Shown: positions 35,017-44,640, counted from the stretch's first letter. The stretch is DNA of 64,000 nt from Terrimonas sp. (GCF_003075435.1 NZ_QCZJ01000007.1:124001-188000), one strand, 5' to 3'. The notes: a model not told the origin generated them from the letters alone. A program made the numbers and translations.

Positions 35017-35376
35017 CTATTCAACATAGATATACACATTCCCGTTTTCTACTTTTACGGGATAGGTTTTTATACTGCATTCATCTCCGCTCAGGCATTC
35101 ACCTGTAGTTAATGAAAATGTTTTTTTATGAAACGGGCAGGCAATTTTGGGCTCATTATTTTTTGTTCCTATCATGCCGCGGCTCAGCGCCATCTGTTTT
35201 TTATGCGGGCACTCATTTTGTGTAGCATACCATTCATTGCGGCGTGTAAAATAGAAAAGCGCGATTTGCTCATCACCATATTTTACACATACACCTCCAT
35301 TTTCCACCACATCCTCTACACGGCAGGCGGCAAACCAATGAGCGTTTTGTACAGCAGTGTCGTTTTGTTTTATCAT
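35017..35376 (-). CDS. nirD: Nitrite reductase small subunit
   Basis: A 119-residue Rieske-fold protein. Both halves of a Rieske [2Fe-2S] site are intact: CPHKKQMAL (Cys-X-His) and CPFHKKTFSL (Cys-X-X-His), which some enterobacterial NirD proteins lack. The C-terminal KTYPVKVENGNVYIYVE is the usual NirD strand. It is the small subunit of the cytoplasmic NADH-dependent nitrite reductase that makes ammonium. It follows nirB after 49 bases. Confidence 0.93.
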   Translation of the reverse strand: MIKQNDTAVQNAHWFAACRVEDVVENGGVCVKYGDEQIALFYFTRRNEWYATQNECPHKKQMALSRGMIGTKNNEPKIACPFHKKTFSLTTGECLSGDECSIKTYPVKVENGNVYIYVE

Positions 35377-35425
35377 ACTTGCAGAATTGTAATTGTAGAA
35401 AAATGGCAGGCAATCGTATAGCTGC

Positions 35426-37945
35426 TTACTTCCAGTTGGCAGCTTTTTTCTGATCTCTCAGAGCATCAAATTTTACAGTAGGATCTTTTTCTCCCGGGGC
35501 ATTAATAAAGTGGTTAAACCTTTTTCTTATTTCAGGTGTTTCTATCGCTACTTTCCATTCACACACATAAGCATCTACCAAACCCTGCATTTCCAGTTCC
35601 CATTGCGCGGCCATTCCAAGACTATCATTCACCACTACATTACGCAGGTAATTTATACCACCTTCCATTTTATTAAGCCAGGTAGCGGTGCGGGTTAGCG
35701 GATCTGCAGTGCGTATATAAAACATCAGGAACCGGTCAATATATTTAATACAGGTTTCACTGTCAACATCTGTTGCCAGCAGCAATGCATGCTGTGGTTT
35801 GCTTCCACCGTTTCCGCATACATATAAGTTCCATCCTTTTTCTGTAGCGATAATACCAAAGTCTTTACTCTGTGCTTCAGCGCATTCTCTTATACAACCA
35901 GATACTGCAGATTTGATTTTATGCGGAGCTCTCAATCCACGATACCTTTCTTCCACCTGTATGGCAAAGCTTACACTATCCTGCAAACCAAACCTGCACC
36001 AGGTGCTGCCCACGCAACTTTTTACCGTACGCAACGCTTTACCATAAGCATGACCACTTTCAAAACCAGCCGCAATCAGTTCACTCCATATCAGTGGTAA
36101 ATCACCTACATGTGCACCAAACAGGTCAATACGCTGCCCGCCGGTTATTTTGGTATATAATCCATATTTCTGCGCCACCTGTCCAATAACAATCAGTTTT
36201 TCAGGCGTAATTTCTCCACCGGGTATACGTGGCACAACGGAGTAAGTGCCCCCTCTCTGGATATTGCCAAGAAAGCGGTCGTTACTATCCTGCGAAGTAT
36301 CATTCCCCTTTTTGAGCACCATCTCATTCCACAAACTTGCCAGTATTGATGAGATGGCAGGCTTGCACACCTCGCATCCGTCGCCTTTACCCAATTGATC
36401 AAGCACATCATCATATGTTTTTAATTCATGCAGTTTTACAAGATCAAATAACTCCTGCCTGCTGTAAGCAAAATGCTCACACAATACATTCCTGATGTAT
36501 TTACCCTGCTGCTTCATGGTATATACCATCAGGTCTTTAACCATTGGCAAACAACCGCCGCAACCTGTACCAGCCTTTGTACATTTTTTTATAGCATCCA
36601 CGGTTTCGCAACCCTGTTCACTTACAGCTTTACAAATAGCCGCCTTATTAACACTTTCGCAACTGCATATCAACGCATCATCAGGCAGTGCTACTATACC
36701 TGCGCCTTCTTCTTTTTTACTCTCACGGGCAGGCAAGATCATATCTTCAGGATTGGGCGGAAGAATGAGTTTGTTTTTGCAGGTTTGCAATAAAATATTG
36801 TATTGCGTCGCATCTCCCACCAAAACACCGCCGAGCAGGTATTTACCATCGGCAGATACATTCATTCTTTTGTAAACACCTTTAGCGGTATCTCTTAAAA
36901 TAATATTGCGCACATTATCTCCATTGGCAAAGGGATCGCCAAAGCTTGCCACATCTGTGCCCACCAATTTTAATTTTGTGCTCATATCAAAGCCGGTGAA
37001 AGCTTTTGTTTTTACCGGAGACGCAGAATGAATGCGACAGATTTCATGAACTGCTACATCCGCCATTTCATAACCCGGCGCTATCAAACCGTAAATCATT
37101 TCATTATATAAAGCACATTCGCCTATGGCATAAATAAACTCATCGCTGGTTTGCATATAATCATTTACCACAATACCACCATTCATCCCTGTTTCCAAAC
37201 CACATTCAGCAGCCAGTTCGCCACGGGGTTTAATACCTGCAGAAACCACAAGTATATCTGTTTGCAAAGATGTTCCATCTGTAAACTGCATGCCTGTTAT
37301 ACACTCATCACCGGTTATTTTAGCGGTATTTTTATTGGTATGAATATTCAAACCGATATTGGTTAATGTAGACGCCAGCATTTCCGCGCCGGCTTCATCG
37401 AGTTGCCTGGGCATCAGCCGTGGCGCAAATTCAATTACATCAGGATTTTCAATGCCAAGATCAAGCAATGCTTTGGCGGCCTCAAGCCCAAGTAATCCGC
37501 CACCGATCACTGCGCCTCGTTTTGCTTTTTTTGCATAAGATTTAATGAGGTGCAGATCTTCAACTGTACGATACAGGAACACACCATCTTTTTCAATGCC
37601 ATCTATACGGGGAACAAAAGGTGATGAACCTGTTGCCATTACCAGTATATCGTAATGCAATACATAACCTTTAAAGGTTTGCAGCAGCTTTATGGAGTTT
37701 CTGATATATTGAACCGGGTCACCCAGGTGCAGTTGTATCCCGTTTTCCTTATACCAGGATGCAGGAGCAAGTGCCAGGTCATCTGCATTTTTACCATTAA
37801 AAAAATCGCTGAGGTGAACGCGGTCGTAAGCAGGATACTGTTCCTCACCAAAAACGATGATTTCAAGATCAGGTAATTTCTTTGCAATTAGCTTTTCGCA
37901 AAACTTATAGCCTACCATGCCATTTCCAACAACAACTACTTTCAT
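35426..37945 (-). CDS. nirB: NADH-dependent nitrite reductase large subunit
   Basis: An 839-residue protein of normal NirB length. Residues 1-~400 are the FAD/NAD reductase (VVVGNGMVGYKFCEKL; RGAVIGGGLLGLEAAKAL). Next is the BFD-like [2Fe-2S] site (ICSCESVNK ... GTGCGGCLPM), then the nitrite/sulfite reductase ferredoxin half-domain, then the sirohaem/[4Fe-4S] domain with KSCVGSTWCRFG and SGCIRECAEAQSKD (four Cys ligands). It reduces nitrite to ammonium with six electrons from NADH in the cytoplasm. It is the first gene of the nirB-nirD-nirC-porin run, divergent from the sirohaem methyltransferase gene. Confidence 0.97.
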   Translation of the reverse strand: MKVVVVGNGMVGYKFCEKLIAKKLPDLEIIVFGEEQYPAYDRVHLSDFFNGKNADDLALAPASWYKENGIQLHLGDPVQYIRNSIKLLQTFKGYVLHYDILVMATGSSPFVPRIDGIEKDGVFLYRTVEDLHLIKSYAKKAKRGAVIGGGLLGLEAAKALLDLGIENPDVIEFAPRLMPRQLDEAGAEMLASTLTNIGLNIHTNKNTAKITGDECITGMQFTDGTSLQTDILVVSAGIKPRGELAAECGLETGMNGGIVVNDYMQTSDEFIYAIGECALYNEMIYGLIAPGYEMADVAVHEICRIHSASPVKTKAFTGFDMSTKLKLVGTDVASFGDPFANGDNVRNIILRDTAKGVYKRMNVSADGKYLLGGVLVGDATQYNILLQTCKNKLILPPNPEDMILPARESKKEEGAGIVALPDDALICSCESVNKAAICKAVSEQGCETVDAIKKCTKAGTGCGGCLPMVKDLMVYTMKQQGKYIRNVLCEHFAYSRQELFDLVKLHELKTYDDVLDQLGKGDGCEVCKPAISSILASLWNEMVLKKGNDTSQDSNDRFLGNIQRGGTYSVVPRIPGGEITPEKLIVIGQVAQKYGLYTKITGGQRIDLFGAHVGDLPLIWSELIAAGFESGHAYGKALRTVKSCVGSTWCRFGLQDSVSFAIQVEERYRGLRAPHKIKSAVSGCIRECAEAQSKDFGIIATEKGWNLYVCGNGGSKPQHALLLATDVDSETCIKYIDRFLMFYIRTADPLTRTATWLNKMEGGINYLRNVVVNDSLGMAAQWELEMQGLVDAYVCEWKVAIETPEIRKRFNHFINAPGEKDPTVKFDALRDQKKAANWK

Positions 37946-38134
37946 ATAATGATTTTAAGTGTCAGGAAAAATGGCAAGCAATCAAATTAAAATATAAAAT
38001 ATGTTTATTATAATTAATAATTCATCAATAAAATTAATTATAAATAAAAATATATTGTAAATATAAATGTTTAAGAATTAAATTTTTCTATTTTTATCTA
38101 AATAATATTACATATATATTTTAATAATATTAAA
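37946..38134. promoter_or_regulatory. Divergent control region nirB / sirohaem methyltransferase
   Basis: This region is extremely AT-rich. It contains an inverted repeat with arms at 38004-38018 (TTTATTATAATTAAT) and 38033-38048 (ATTAATTATAAATAAA), differing by one inserted base. It could be a regulator site or a cruciform; in such AT-rich sequence chance is also possible. The Crp/Fnr-type regulator encoded downstream is a candidate binder. Confidence 0.45.
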
Positions 38135-38887
38135 ATGTCAAAACTAATTCTGGTTGGTGCAGGTCCCGGAGATCCGGATTTAATAACATTAAAAGCAATA
38201 AAAGCACTGCAAAAAGCTGATGTGGTATTATATGATGCGCTGGCAAACGAAGCGCTTCTCCAATATGCAGACAAGGCTGCCGTAAAACAATTTGTAGGCA
38301 AAAGATTTGGCTGCCACGCATTAAGTCAATCTGAAATCAACCATCTTATTATTGATTTTGGAAAACGCTACCATAATATCGTACGCTTAAAGGGAGGAGA
38401 TCCTTTTGTGTTTGGAAGAGCGCATGAGGAAATTGTTGCCGCTACTGAGGCAGGTATGGATATAGCAATTGTTCCGGGAATTACCAGCGCTATTGCTGTT
38501 CCTGCATCTAAAATGATACCCGTAACCTGCAGGGGAATTAATGAAAGCTTTTGGGTTGTAACCGGCACCACCCAAACAGGCGATATTTCCAAAGATATTT
38601 ACCTGGCTGCCCAATCATCTGCTACGGTAATAATATTAATGGCCATGAGTAAGCTCGAAACCATTGCCGAAATATTTGCCCAATACGGCAAAGCGGAGAC
38701 CGCCGCTGCAGTTATTCAGAATGGTACATTGCCGAATGAGAAAATGGTAACCGGCAAAGTAAAAGACATTTATTTCAGGGTACAACACGCAGAACTGGAA
38801 AACCCTGCTATTATTATTATAGGTGATGTGGTGAACCTGCAATCTTTGGCGGTGAAGCAATACCTAAATCAGGCTGCTATGATTTGA
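38135..38887 (+). CDS. cobA: Uroporphyrinogen-III C-methyltransferase (SUMT)
   Basis: A 250-residue SAM-dependent methylase. Signatures: LVGAGPGDPDLITLKA at the N-terminus, VVLYDALANE, RLKGGDPFVFGRAHEE and VPGITSAIAVPA. It converts uroporphyrinogen III to precorrin-2, the first step to sirohaem (and cobalamin). No fused CysG oxidase/chelatase part is present. Divergence from nirB fits supply of sirohaem for NirB. The next gene on the strand, a Crp/Fnr regulator, is separated by a long perfect palindrome. Confidence 0.95.
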   Translation: MSKLILVGAGPGDPDLITLKAIKALQKADVVLYDALANEALLQYADKAAVKQFVGKRFGCHALSQSEINHLIIDFGKRYHNIVRLKGGDPFVFGRAHEEIVAATEAGMDIAIVPGITSAIAVPASKMIPVTCRGINESFWVVTGTTQTGDISKDIYLAAQSSATVIILMAMSKLETIAEIFAQYGKAETAAAVIQNGTLPNEKMVTGKVKDIYFRVQHAELENPAIIIIGDVVNLQSLAVKQYLNQAAMI

Positions 38888-38924
38888 TGTACACCGCTTT
38901 CGGAAATTCACGAGATTCTTCATA

Positions 38925-39053
38925 ACAGTCCCCTCGTGCCTCGGGGTGACAAGCAATAGGAACTATATTTAGCAAAGGTACTCCTGCTGAACACTTGTAC
39001 AAATGCTGAACAACCGCGCTACAGTTTGTCACCCCGAGGCACGAGGGGACTGT
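38925..39053. repeat. Palindromic repeat family 1, copy D, with perfect 28-base arms
   Basis: Arms 38925-38952 and 39026-39053 are exact inverted copies over 28 bases, built around CCCCTCGTGCCTCGGGG, with a 73-base spacer. It lies 38 bases after the sirohaem methyltransferase stop and 77 bases before the regulator ATG; as RNA it could form a strong hairpin and end or attenuate transcription. Outer ends of copies A and E are missing. Confidence 0.85.
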
Positions 39054-39130
39054 GGCATACTTATGATATAATGAATTATCGCAGCGAAGACATATCGCAG
39101 AATTGTTTCCGAGTCTTTATCTTTATCCCA

Positions 39131-39817
39131 ATGAAAAAAGAGAAAGGATACTACGATGCCACGCAGTCTTTTATTTACAGAAAATGTTTAAAAGAATGGT
39201 GGCCGGCGCTTGATTCCAACCGCAGGATCATACATTATAAAAAAGGAGAAACACTTTTTAAAGAAGGTGATACCGTGGAAGGTGTTTTTTTTATGCTGAA
39301 CGGAGTAGTAAAAGTGCATAAGCACTGGACAGATGATAAAGAACTGATTATACGATTTGCTGCGGAAGATGATATTTTAGGGCACAGGGGACTCTCTACA
39401 CATTCAATCACCTACCCTATTACTGCAACCGCGCTATCGGATGTTACGATACTTTTTTTAACGCTTGACTTTTTTCGGGTAACCCTTACCGTAAATACCG
39501 GCTTCATGTATGATTTCATGATGTTTTTTGCAGACGAGCTGCTGTTGTCGGAACAAAGAATGCGGAACCTGGCTCATATGCAGGTTAAAGGAAGGGTTGC
39601 CAGGGCTTTGCTGGTAATAGAAGATAAGTTCGGGAAAGACCAGGAAGGGTTTATAGGTTTTGCGATTACGCGGCAGGATATAGCGGCATATACAGGCGCT
39701 GCTTATGAAACAGTATATAAACTGCTTACCGAATTTACAGAATCAGGTTATATAAAAACGGATGGTAAACGCATCGCTATTCTTAATAACGATGCTTTAC
39801 TGCAACTGACGAGATAA
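39131..39817 (+). CDS. Crp/Fnr family transcriptional regulator
   Basis: The ATG giving MKKEKGYYDATQSF yields 228 residues. A cyclic-nucleotide-binding-like domain (HYKKGETLFKEGDTVEGVFF, LNGVVKVHKH, IRFAAEDDILGHRGL) is followed by a linker helix and a winged HTH domain (FAITRQDIAAYTGAAYETVY, SGYIKTDGKRIAI). The N-terminal cysteines of oxygen-sensing FNR are absent, so sensing is by another ligand. Its position beside the nitrite genes suggests that it controls them. Frames starting upstream run through the palindrome and are not credible. Confidence 0.92.
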   Translation: MKKEKGYYDATQSFIYRKCLKEWWPALDSNRRIIHYKKGETLFKEGDTVEGVFFMLNGVVKVHKHWTDDKELIIRFAAEDDILGHRGLSTHSITYPITATALSDVTILFLTLDFFRVTLTVNTGFMYDFMMFFADELLLSEQRMRNLAHMQVKGRVARALLVIEDKFGKDQEGFIGFAITRQDIAAYTGAAYETVYKLLTEFTESGYIKTDGKRIAILNNDALLQLTR

Positions 39818-39894
39818 AAATAATGCGGGCTTTACGTATTCCAAATCTATAAGGTACCGGGCTGCATCGCGGTGCCGAAAACCTTTAAAAACGC

Positions 39895-40911
39895 TTAATC
39901 ATTTTCAACAATAGCTTTTATTACTCCTGATGCCGGATCAAGCCATTGCTCAAATACATTTTTTACTTCTTCAAATTTCACCCTGTGCGTAATCAATGCA
40001 AGCGGATCAATTCCTTTATTACTGATGCATTGAATCACATACTCAAAATCCTGTCTGGTAGCATTACGGCTGCTCATTAATGTGGTTTCCCTTTTATGAA
40101 ATTCAGGATGACTGAAAATGAGCTCATTTTTTTGTAACCCGATCAATATATACCTGCCGCCGTGCGCAAGGTATTGCAAAGCATTATTAATAGCTGCCTG
40201 GTTGCCGGTGGCATCAAAAATTACCGTTGGCATGTCCCCAGAAGTAATATCCTGTAAACGCTGCGTTACATTTTCGGTTGAGGCATTAATGGTATGCTCA
40301 ACATTCAATTGTTCTTTACAGAATTTCAGCCGGTCTTCATTCATATCAGTAACGATTACCTTAGCCCGGGCAATTTTTGCAAATGCAATCGTACCCAATC
40401 CTATTGGCCCGGCGCCTGATACCAAAACAAATTCTCCGGCTTTTATATCTGCACGCCGTACACCATGTGCGCCAATCGCCAGTGGCTCAACCAGTGCAAG
40501 CTCATCATAGCTTAATCCTTTACTTTTTAATAGCAAGTCGTTGGGGATAGATATATAATCGGTCATTCCGCCATCAGTATGCACACCAATAACCTGTATT
40601 GAAGAACAGCAATTTGTTTTACCGCTTCGGCAGGCGATACATTTTTTGCAACTCAGGTAAGGAATAAAAGTGAGTGATTCTCCGGGAGAAAAGCCTGTGT
40701 CATCATTGGAGGTTACAAATTCAGCAGCAAGCTCATGACCTAAAATTCTTGGGTAATTAAAATAAGGTTGTGTGCCGCGGTAGGCATGCAGATCAGTACC
40801 ACAAATGCCAATGCGTTTAATTTTTAGCATACTGTATCCCGGTTGTAACCGGGGCTCTTCAATTTGTGTATACTCAAATTCACCGGGTTTTAAACATACC
40901 AATGCTTTCAT
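39895..40911 (-). CDS. Zinc-dependent alcohol dehydrogenase (MDR family)
   Basis: From the ATG giving MKALVCLKPGEFEYTQ the protein has 338 residues. Catalytic zinc ligands appear in GICGTDLHAYRG and ILGHELAAEF; structural zinc cysteines in CKKCIACRSGKTNCC; NAD(P)-binding glycines in VLVSGAGPIGLGTIAFAK. This is the sorbitol/threonine/L-galactonate dehydrogenase-like group of MDR enzymes; the true substrate is unclear. The gene is convergent with the regulator gene. The frame extends upstream but the extension looks non-coding. Confidence 0.9.
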   Translation of the reverse strand: MKALVCLKPGEFEYTQIEEPRLQPGYSMLKIKRIGICGTDLHAYRGTQPYFNYPRILGHELAAEFVTSNDDTGFSPGESLTFIPYLSCKKCIACRSGKTNCCSSIQVIGVHTDGGMTDYISIPNDLLLKSKGLSYDELALVEPLAIGAHGVRRADIKAGEFVLVSGAGPIGLGTIAFAKIARAKVIVTDMNEDRLKFCKEQLNVEHTINASTENVTQRLQDITSGDMPTVIFDATGNQAAINNALQYLAHGGRYILIGLQKNELIFSHPEFHKRETTLMSSRNATRQDFEYVIQCISNKGIDPLALITHRVKFEEVKNVFEQWLDPASGVIKAIVEND

Positions 40912-41120
40912 GCCCGCAATATTACACCAAACTATTAAACGAATATAGCGGATGGAAAACACTGGTACAGGACGCATTTAAATTTTCGCGTGTTGGGCAA
41001 TCATGTGCAGATGCCGTAACAGGAGTATCTATATGCAAAATTTGGAATGCAACCGCAACATACTTTTTGTTCAATCTTCATGAGGCGGGATCGAAAGAAC
41101 AGTTCAACTATTGAGCTTTA
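40912..41120. other. Intergenic with remnant of repeat family 2
   Basis: At 41071-41096 the sequence TCAATCTTCATGAGGCGGGA plus TCGAAA matches the interior of the repeat at 44840-45150 with one difference. The rest of this repeat is not recognisable. No gene. Confidence 0.5.
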
Positions 41121-41867
41121 TCAGATCATGATCTGCCAGATATATCTTGCGCCCCATTTGCCCCAACGCTTCAGGCTGTTCTGCACCGTTTTTTCCATTC
41201 CTTTATAATCAGTGGTTTTGCCTTTTTTGGGAGGGGCAATGGCTGTTTCCTTTATCCCAGACAGTTCAACTTTTGTAGCATACCAACTGGTGTACAAGCG
41301 GGGAATAACTACTCCCAATATCATTCCCGGTAACCCGTTAAAAGATTCAGGGCCGCCAGGCGCTACAATCTCATCTGTGTAAAAAGCAACAACAAAAACA
41401 GAATCCATGATCACTGTGGTAGCCCTGCGACATTCAAAACCCGCTATCTTCCTGGTATCATTAGTAATACGCCATTTGTATTTTTTCAGGCTGTCCTGGA
41501 TTAAAAACGATTCATCAAATACCTGCTTGGCGGCAGTAGTATGCGCGGTATTAAAATCAGAATAGATGATATTATCATTTGCCGGTGGTTCTCCAAACGG
41601 AGTAGGTTTATCATTGCTTTCACGCCCGGGCTCGTATCTTGCTTTACCATCAGAAAAAAGCAGGTTAAAATAAGTATGCTTATTTTCCGGGATCTGCTTT
41701 TTCATCGTGTTTATCCAGTCCATATCTTCTTCATCAACAGACGACATTAATTGCTTATGCTGGTTAACTGTTTTTTCAAACTCAATTTTCCCTTTAAGGA
41801 TAAATTGAGCGCCGGCAAATTGTATGGAGCCAATGCATACAAATAATACAAGGCAAATTCTTTTCAT
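41121..41867 (-). CDS. GLPGLI family protein
   Basis: A 248-residue secreted protein with a signal peptide (ICLVLFVCIGSIQFAGAQ) and the family-defining motif GLPGMI in ESFNGLPGMILGV. The rest is beta-rich (KGKIEFEKTVNQHK, FECRRATTVIMDSVFVVAFY). GLPGLI proteins are a Bacteroidota family of unknown function that repeatedly stands next to large TonB-type barrels. Here it follows one after 10 bases, so both are certainly one transcription unit. Confidence 0.93.
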   Translation of the reverse strand: MKRICLVLFVCIGSIQFAGAQFILKGKIEFEKTVNQHKQLMSSVDEEDMDWINTMKKQIPENKHTYFNLLFSDGKARYEPGRESNDKPTPFGEPPANDNIIYSDFNTAHTTAAKQVFDESFLIQDSLKKYKWRITNDTRKIAGFECRRATTVIMDSVFVVAFYTDEIVAPGGPESFNGLPGMILGVVIPRLYTSWYATKVELSGIKETAIAPPKKGKTTDYKGMEKTVQNSLKRWGKWGARYIWQIMI

Positions 41868-41877
41868 AACTGTCGAT

Positions 41878-44640
41878 TTATGGTTTTTTCACTTCAGCGT
41901 TATTCTTTGTAAAGTTCCAGGTAAAGCTCAGCATCCAGAATCTGCGCAATGTTGTATAAGTATTTTCACTCACGAAATTGCTTTGTATATCTCTCCTGAA
42001 ACCTATGTTTTGATTAAGAATATCATTGATTGAAAATTTCAAATTGCATTTTTCCTTAAGCAATCTTTTACTTATTGAGGCATTCCACAGTAATACATTC
42101 CTGTTTTGATCAAACACACTGGTTGCCTGCCGCACATTAAAATCCGCGTCTGTATTAAAATCAAATTTATAAGGCAATGCGATATAAATATCTGCATTAT
42201 AGGATTGCGTCCAGTACCGGGTTTTCACATCTTCTCTTATAGAAGAAACAGAAGTATTATAATTTACATTTCCCCTTAAGCTTATACCCAGTTTATTGTC
42301 AATAGAATAATATGTATTTAAGCCTAAACCGTAATTAGTGTTATTAGTAATGTTCTGTACTTCATTTACAAAATTGGTGAACCTGCTGCCATTAGCCTGG
42401 AGATTAAGCCCAATCCTTGTTTTGATAGGAGCAATTTTCATATTATATCCCATGTACGACCAGTAATTATAAGTAGTGCCCGCGTTTACAGATTGATATT
42501 CCCTGCGTCCCTGCTTATCAACTGTGTTGCTGTTGGTAATGGTATTGTCAGTAAGATTAAAGCTCGCGTTTACATACATCCCTCTTTCTTTAAGCACTTT
42601 ATAATCATTAAAGAACATAAAGAAACGGTGGTTAAATGCAGGTGAAATATCAGGATTACCAATGAAAACATTCAGCGGATCATTATTTTCAGGAACAGGC
42701 TGAATCTGTTGTATAGTGGGTTGCTGTGTATTACCATTATAACTTAAAGACAGCATTGTTTGCGGTTTAAAATTATACCTGAAATTTACTTTCGGAAGAA
42801 GATTGACACGATTATAACGAATGGTAGAATCCTTACGGTTATCAACCTGGCGATAAGCCTGGTTAACCACATCCCCCCCAAAAGAAAAATTATATTTTTT
42901 CTTTGCTATACGGTATGCTACGCCTCCGGCGTTTGTGTTGATAAGAAAATCATAATCATTGGTAAGTAAACTGTCTAATTTATCATATTTACCATCGTCA
43001 TAATTGTACGTAGTTCTGTCTGCGCTGCTGGTTGTGTTGGAGTAGCCGTAATTTACTTCCAGGAAATTATTTTTTCCCAAAGGCTCGGTATAGGTTACTT
43101 TGGCGTTTAATGTAAACAACTTGCTGTGGTTATATTTTCTTTGATTGATGGTATCAACCTGGTAAATATCTCCATTAGTATTATAATAATCATTAACGGC
43201 ATCAAGATATCCTTCTGAATCATTATCGTTGAATTTTTGTTCAACACGAGCCGAAATAGTCCGTCCGGCTTTCTTAAATTTTTTCCGCCATAGTATACTG
43301 CTGTTGAATGATGCTTCATCTGACTCCGAAGAAGTATTACGGTGGCTTTGGTTTACAGGTTGTGATTTATCGTTTAATGCTTCTGAATAAAAGTCACTGT
43401 TGTTCTCCGACTTTCCTTTATAACCACTAAAAGTGAATTTTAAAGAAGAGGAAGAATCGAGTTGTATTTCATATTTCCCGCTTAAGGTATTGCGTAAGCG
43501 TTGGGAAAAATTATTATTCCTCTGGTTCATGTAATACAATGTATCAGGAAGGATATACTGTGTTTTGGTTTGGTCAATACCGTTTATATTAAGTTTTTTA
43601 TACAGGTAGCTTACATTAAAGTTGTTCTTGTCTTCATTCCATTTATTAGAAAAATGAGCGCCGCCGGTCCATGCCTGCGGTAACCCGTTACCATTAAAAT
43701 AAAAATCATTGTTATTACCAAAGGAATAGAAAAAACCACTGTTCTCATCAAACTCAATATCATCGTCTTCACCTCCGTATTTCCTGTTGTCTTCCCAGTT
43801 CAAACCTGTCTGCCCGGTATTAGACATTGTACCAAACGCTGCAATCTTCCTTTTACCTTTAAAGAAATTGATCATAGCCTCATTGTTGTACTTATCCTTT
43901 AAGCCTCCACCCGCGCTCACTTTTCCGAAATAGCCATTCTTCTTATCTTCTTTTAATTTGAGGTTTATGGTTTTTGTTTTCTCTCCATCATCAATGCCTG
44001 TAAATGCTGCCTGGTCGCTTTTTTTGTCAAACACCTGTACTTTGTCAACGGCATCTGCTCTTATATTACGCGTAGCAACGGTAGGGTCATCACTGAAAAA
44101 CTCTTCACCATCAACTAACACTTTCTGCACTTCCTGTCCCTGGGCTACTATTTTCCCGTTTTTATCAACCTGTATACCCGGCAATACTTTCAATAAATCT
44201 TCCGCAGTGGCATTAGGGCGAACATTAAAGCTATCTGCTGTAAATTCTGTGGTATCTCCTTTAATCCTCATCGCATTATTCTGTTTTATCACAATTTCTT
44301 TAAGCAAAGTGGCTTTATTGATGAGATTGATATTGCCAAGAGCAAGCGGTTTTCCCGCTTCCAGTTGTATATCATCCACATAATCTGCAAAAGATGGGTA
44401 AGATATCATCAGCAGGAAATTTCCAACCGGTAAATCATTTAAACTAAAATTCCCGGATTTATCTGTGCGGGTAAATTTAAGAAAGGTAGAATCGGATTTG
44501 TTGATTACAGCAACAACAGCATGTTGGAGTTTTTTGTTGTTAGCAGTGTCGGTAACGGTTCCGGTTATAGACACATCTTGCGCTTTAATGCATTGCATAC
44601 AACATATAGCAAGCAATAAGCAGGTTATTGGTTTGAGCAT
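41878..44640 (-). CDS. TonB-dependent-receptor-like barrel with carboxypeptidase-regulatory domain
   Basis: A 920-residue outer-membrane protein: signal peptide (LLLAICCMQCIKAQ), CarboxypepD-regulatory-like domain (ITGTVTDTANNKKLQHAVVA ... GNFSLNDLPVGNFLLM), plug-like region (ATAEDLLKVLPGIQVDKNGK, KVLVDGEEFFSDDPT), and a long barrel ending in FWMLSFTWNFTK. It is paired with the downstream GLPGLI gene, a common Bacteroidota combination whose cargo is unknown. Confidence 0.92.
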   Translation of the reverse strand: MLKPITCLLLAICCMQCIKAQDVSITGTVTDTANNKKLQHAVVAVINKSDSTFLKFTRTDKSGNFSLNDLPVGNFLLMISYPSFADYVDDIQLEAGKPLALGNINLINKATLLKEIVIKQNNAMRIKGDTTEFTADSFNVRPNATAEDLLKVLPGIQVDKNGKIVAQGQEVQKVLVDGEEFFSDDPTVATRNIRADAVDKVQVFDKKSDQAAFTGIDDGEKTKTINLKLKEDKKNGYFGKVSAGGGLKDKYNNEAMINFFKGKRKIAAFGTMSNTGQTGLNWEDNRKYGGEDDDIEFDENSGFFYSFGNNNDFYFNGNGLPQAWTGGAHFSNKWNEDKNNFNVSYLYKKLNINGIDQTKTQYILPDTLYYMNQRNNNFSQRLRNTLSGKYEIQLDSSSSLKFTFSGYKGKSENNSDFYSEALNDKSQPVNQSHRNTSSESDEASFNSSILWRKKFKKAGRTISARVEQKFNDNDSEGYLDAVNDYYNTNGDIYQVDTINQRKYNHSKLFTLNAKVTYTEPLGKNNFLEVNYGYSNTTSSADRTTYNYDDGKYDKLDSLLTNDYDFLINTNAGGVAYRIAKKKYNFSFGGDVVNQAYRQVDNRKDSTIRYNRVNLLPKVNFRYNFKPQTMLSLSYNGNTQQPTIQQIQPVPENNDPLNVFIGNPDISPAFNHRFFMFFNDYKVLKERGMYVNASFNLTDNTITNSNTVDKQGRREYQSVNAGTTYNYWSYMGYNMKIAPIKTRIGLNLQANGSRFTNFVNEVQNITNNTNYGLGLNTYYSIDNKLGISLRGNVNYNTSVSSIREDVKTRYWTQSYNADIYIALPYKFDFNTDADFNVRQATSVFDQNRNVLLWNASISKRLLKEKCNLKFSINDILNQNIGFRRDIQSNFVSENTYTTLRRFWMLSFTWNFTKNNAEVKKP

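Noticed and set aside
35799-37876. Several plus-strand frames opposite nirB
   Set aside because: All are antisense to a complete, motif-rich NirB; none has a recognisable protein feature.
39026-39130. N-terminal extension of the Crp/Fnr regulator from a TTG
   Set aside because: It would translate the right arm of the palindrome (MSPRGTRGLW). The ATG at 39131 fits the family start better.
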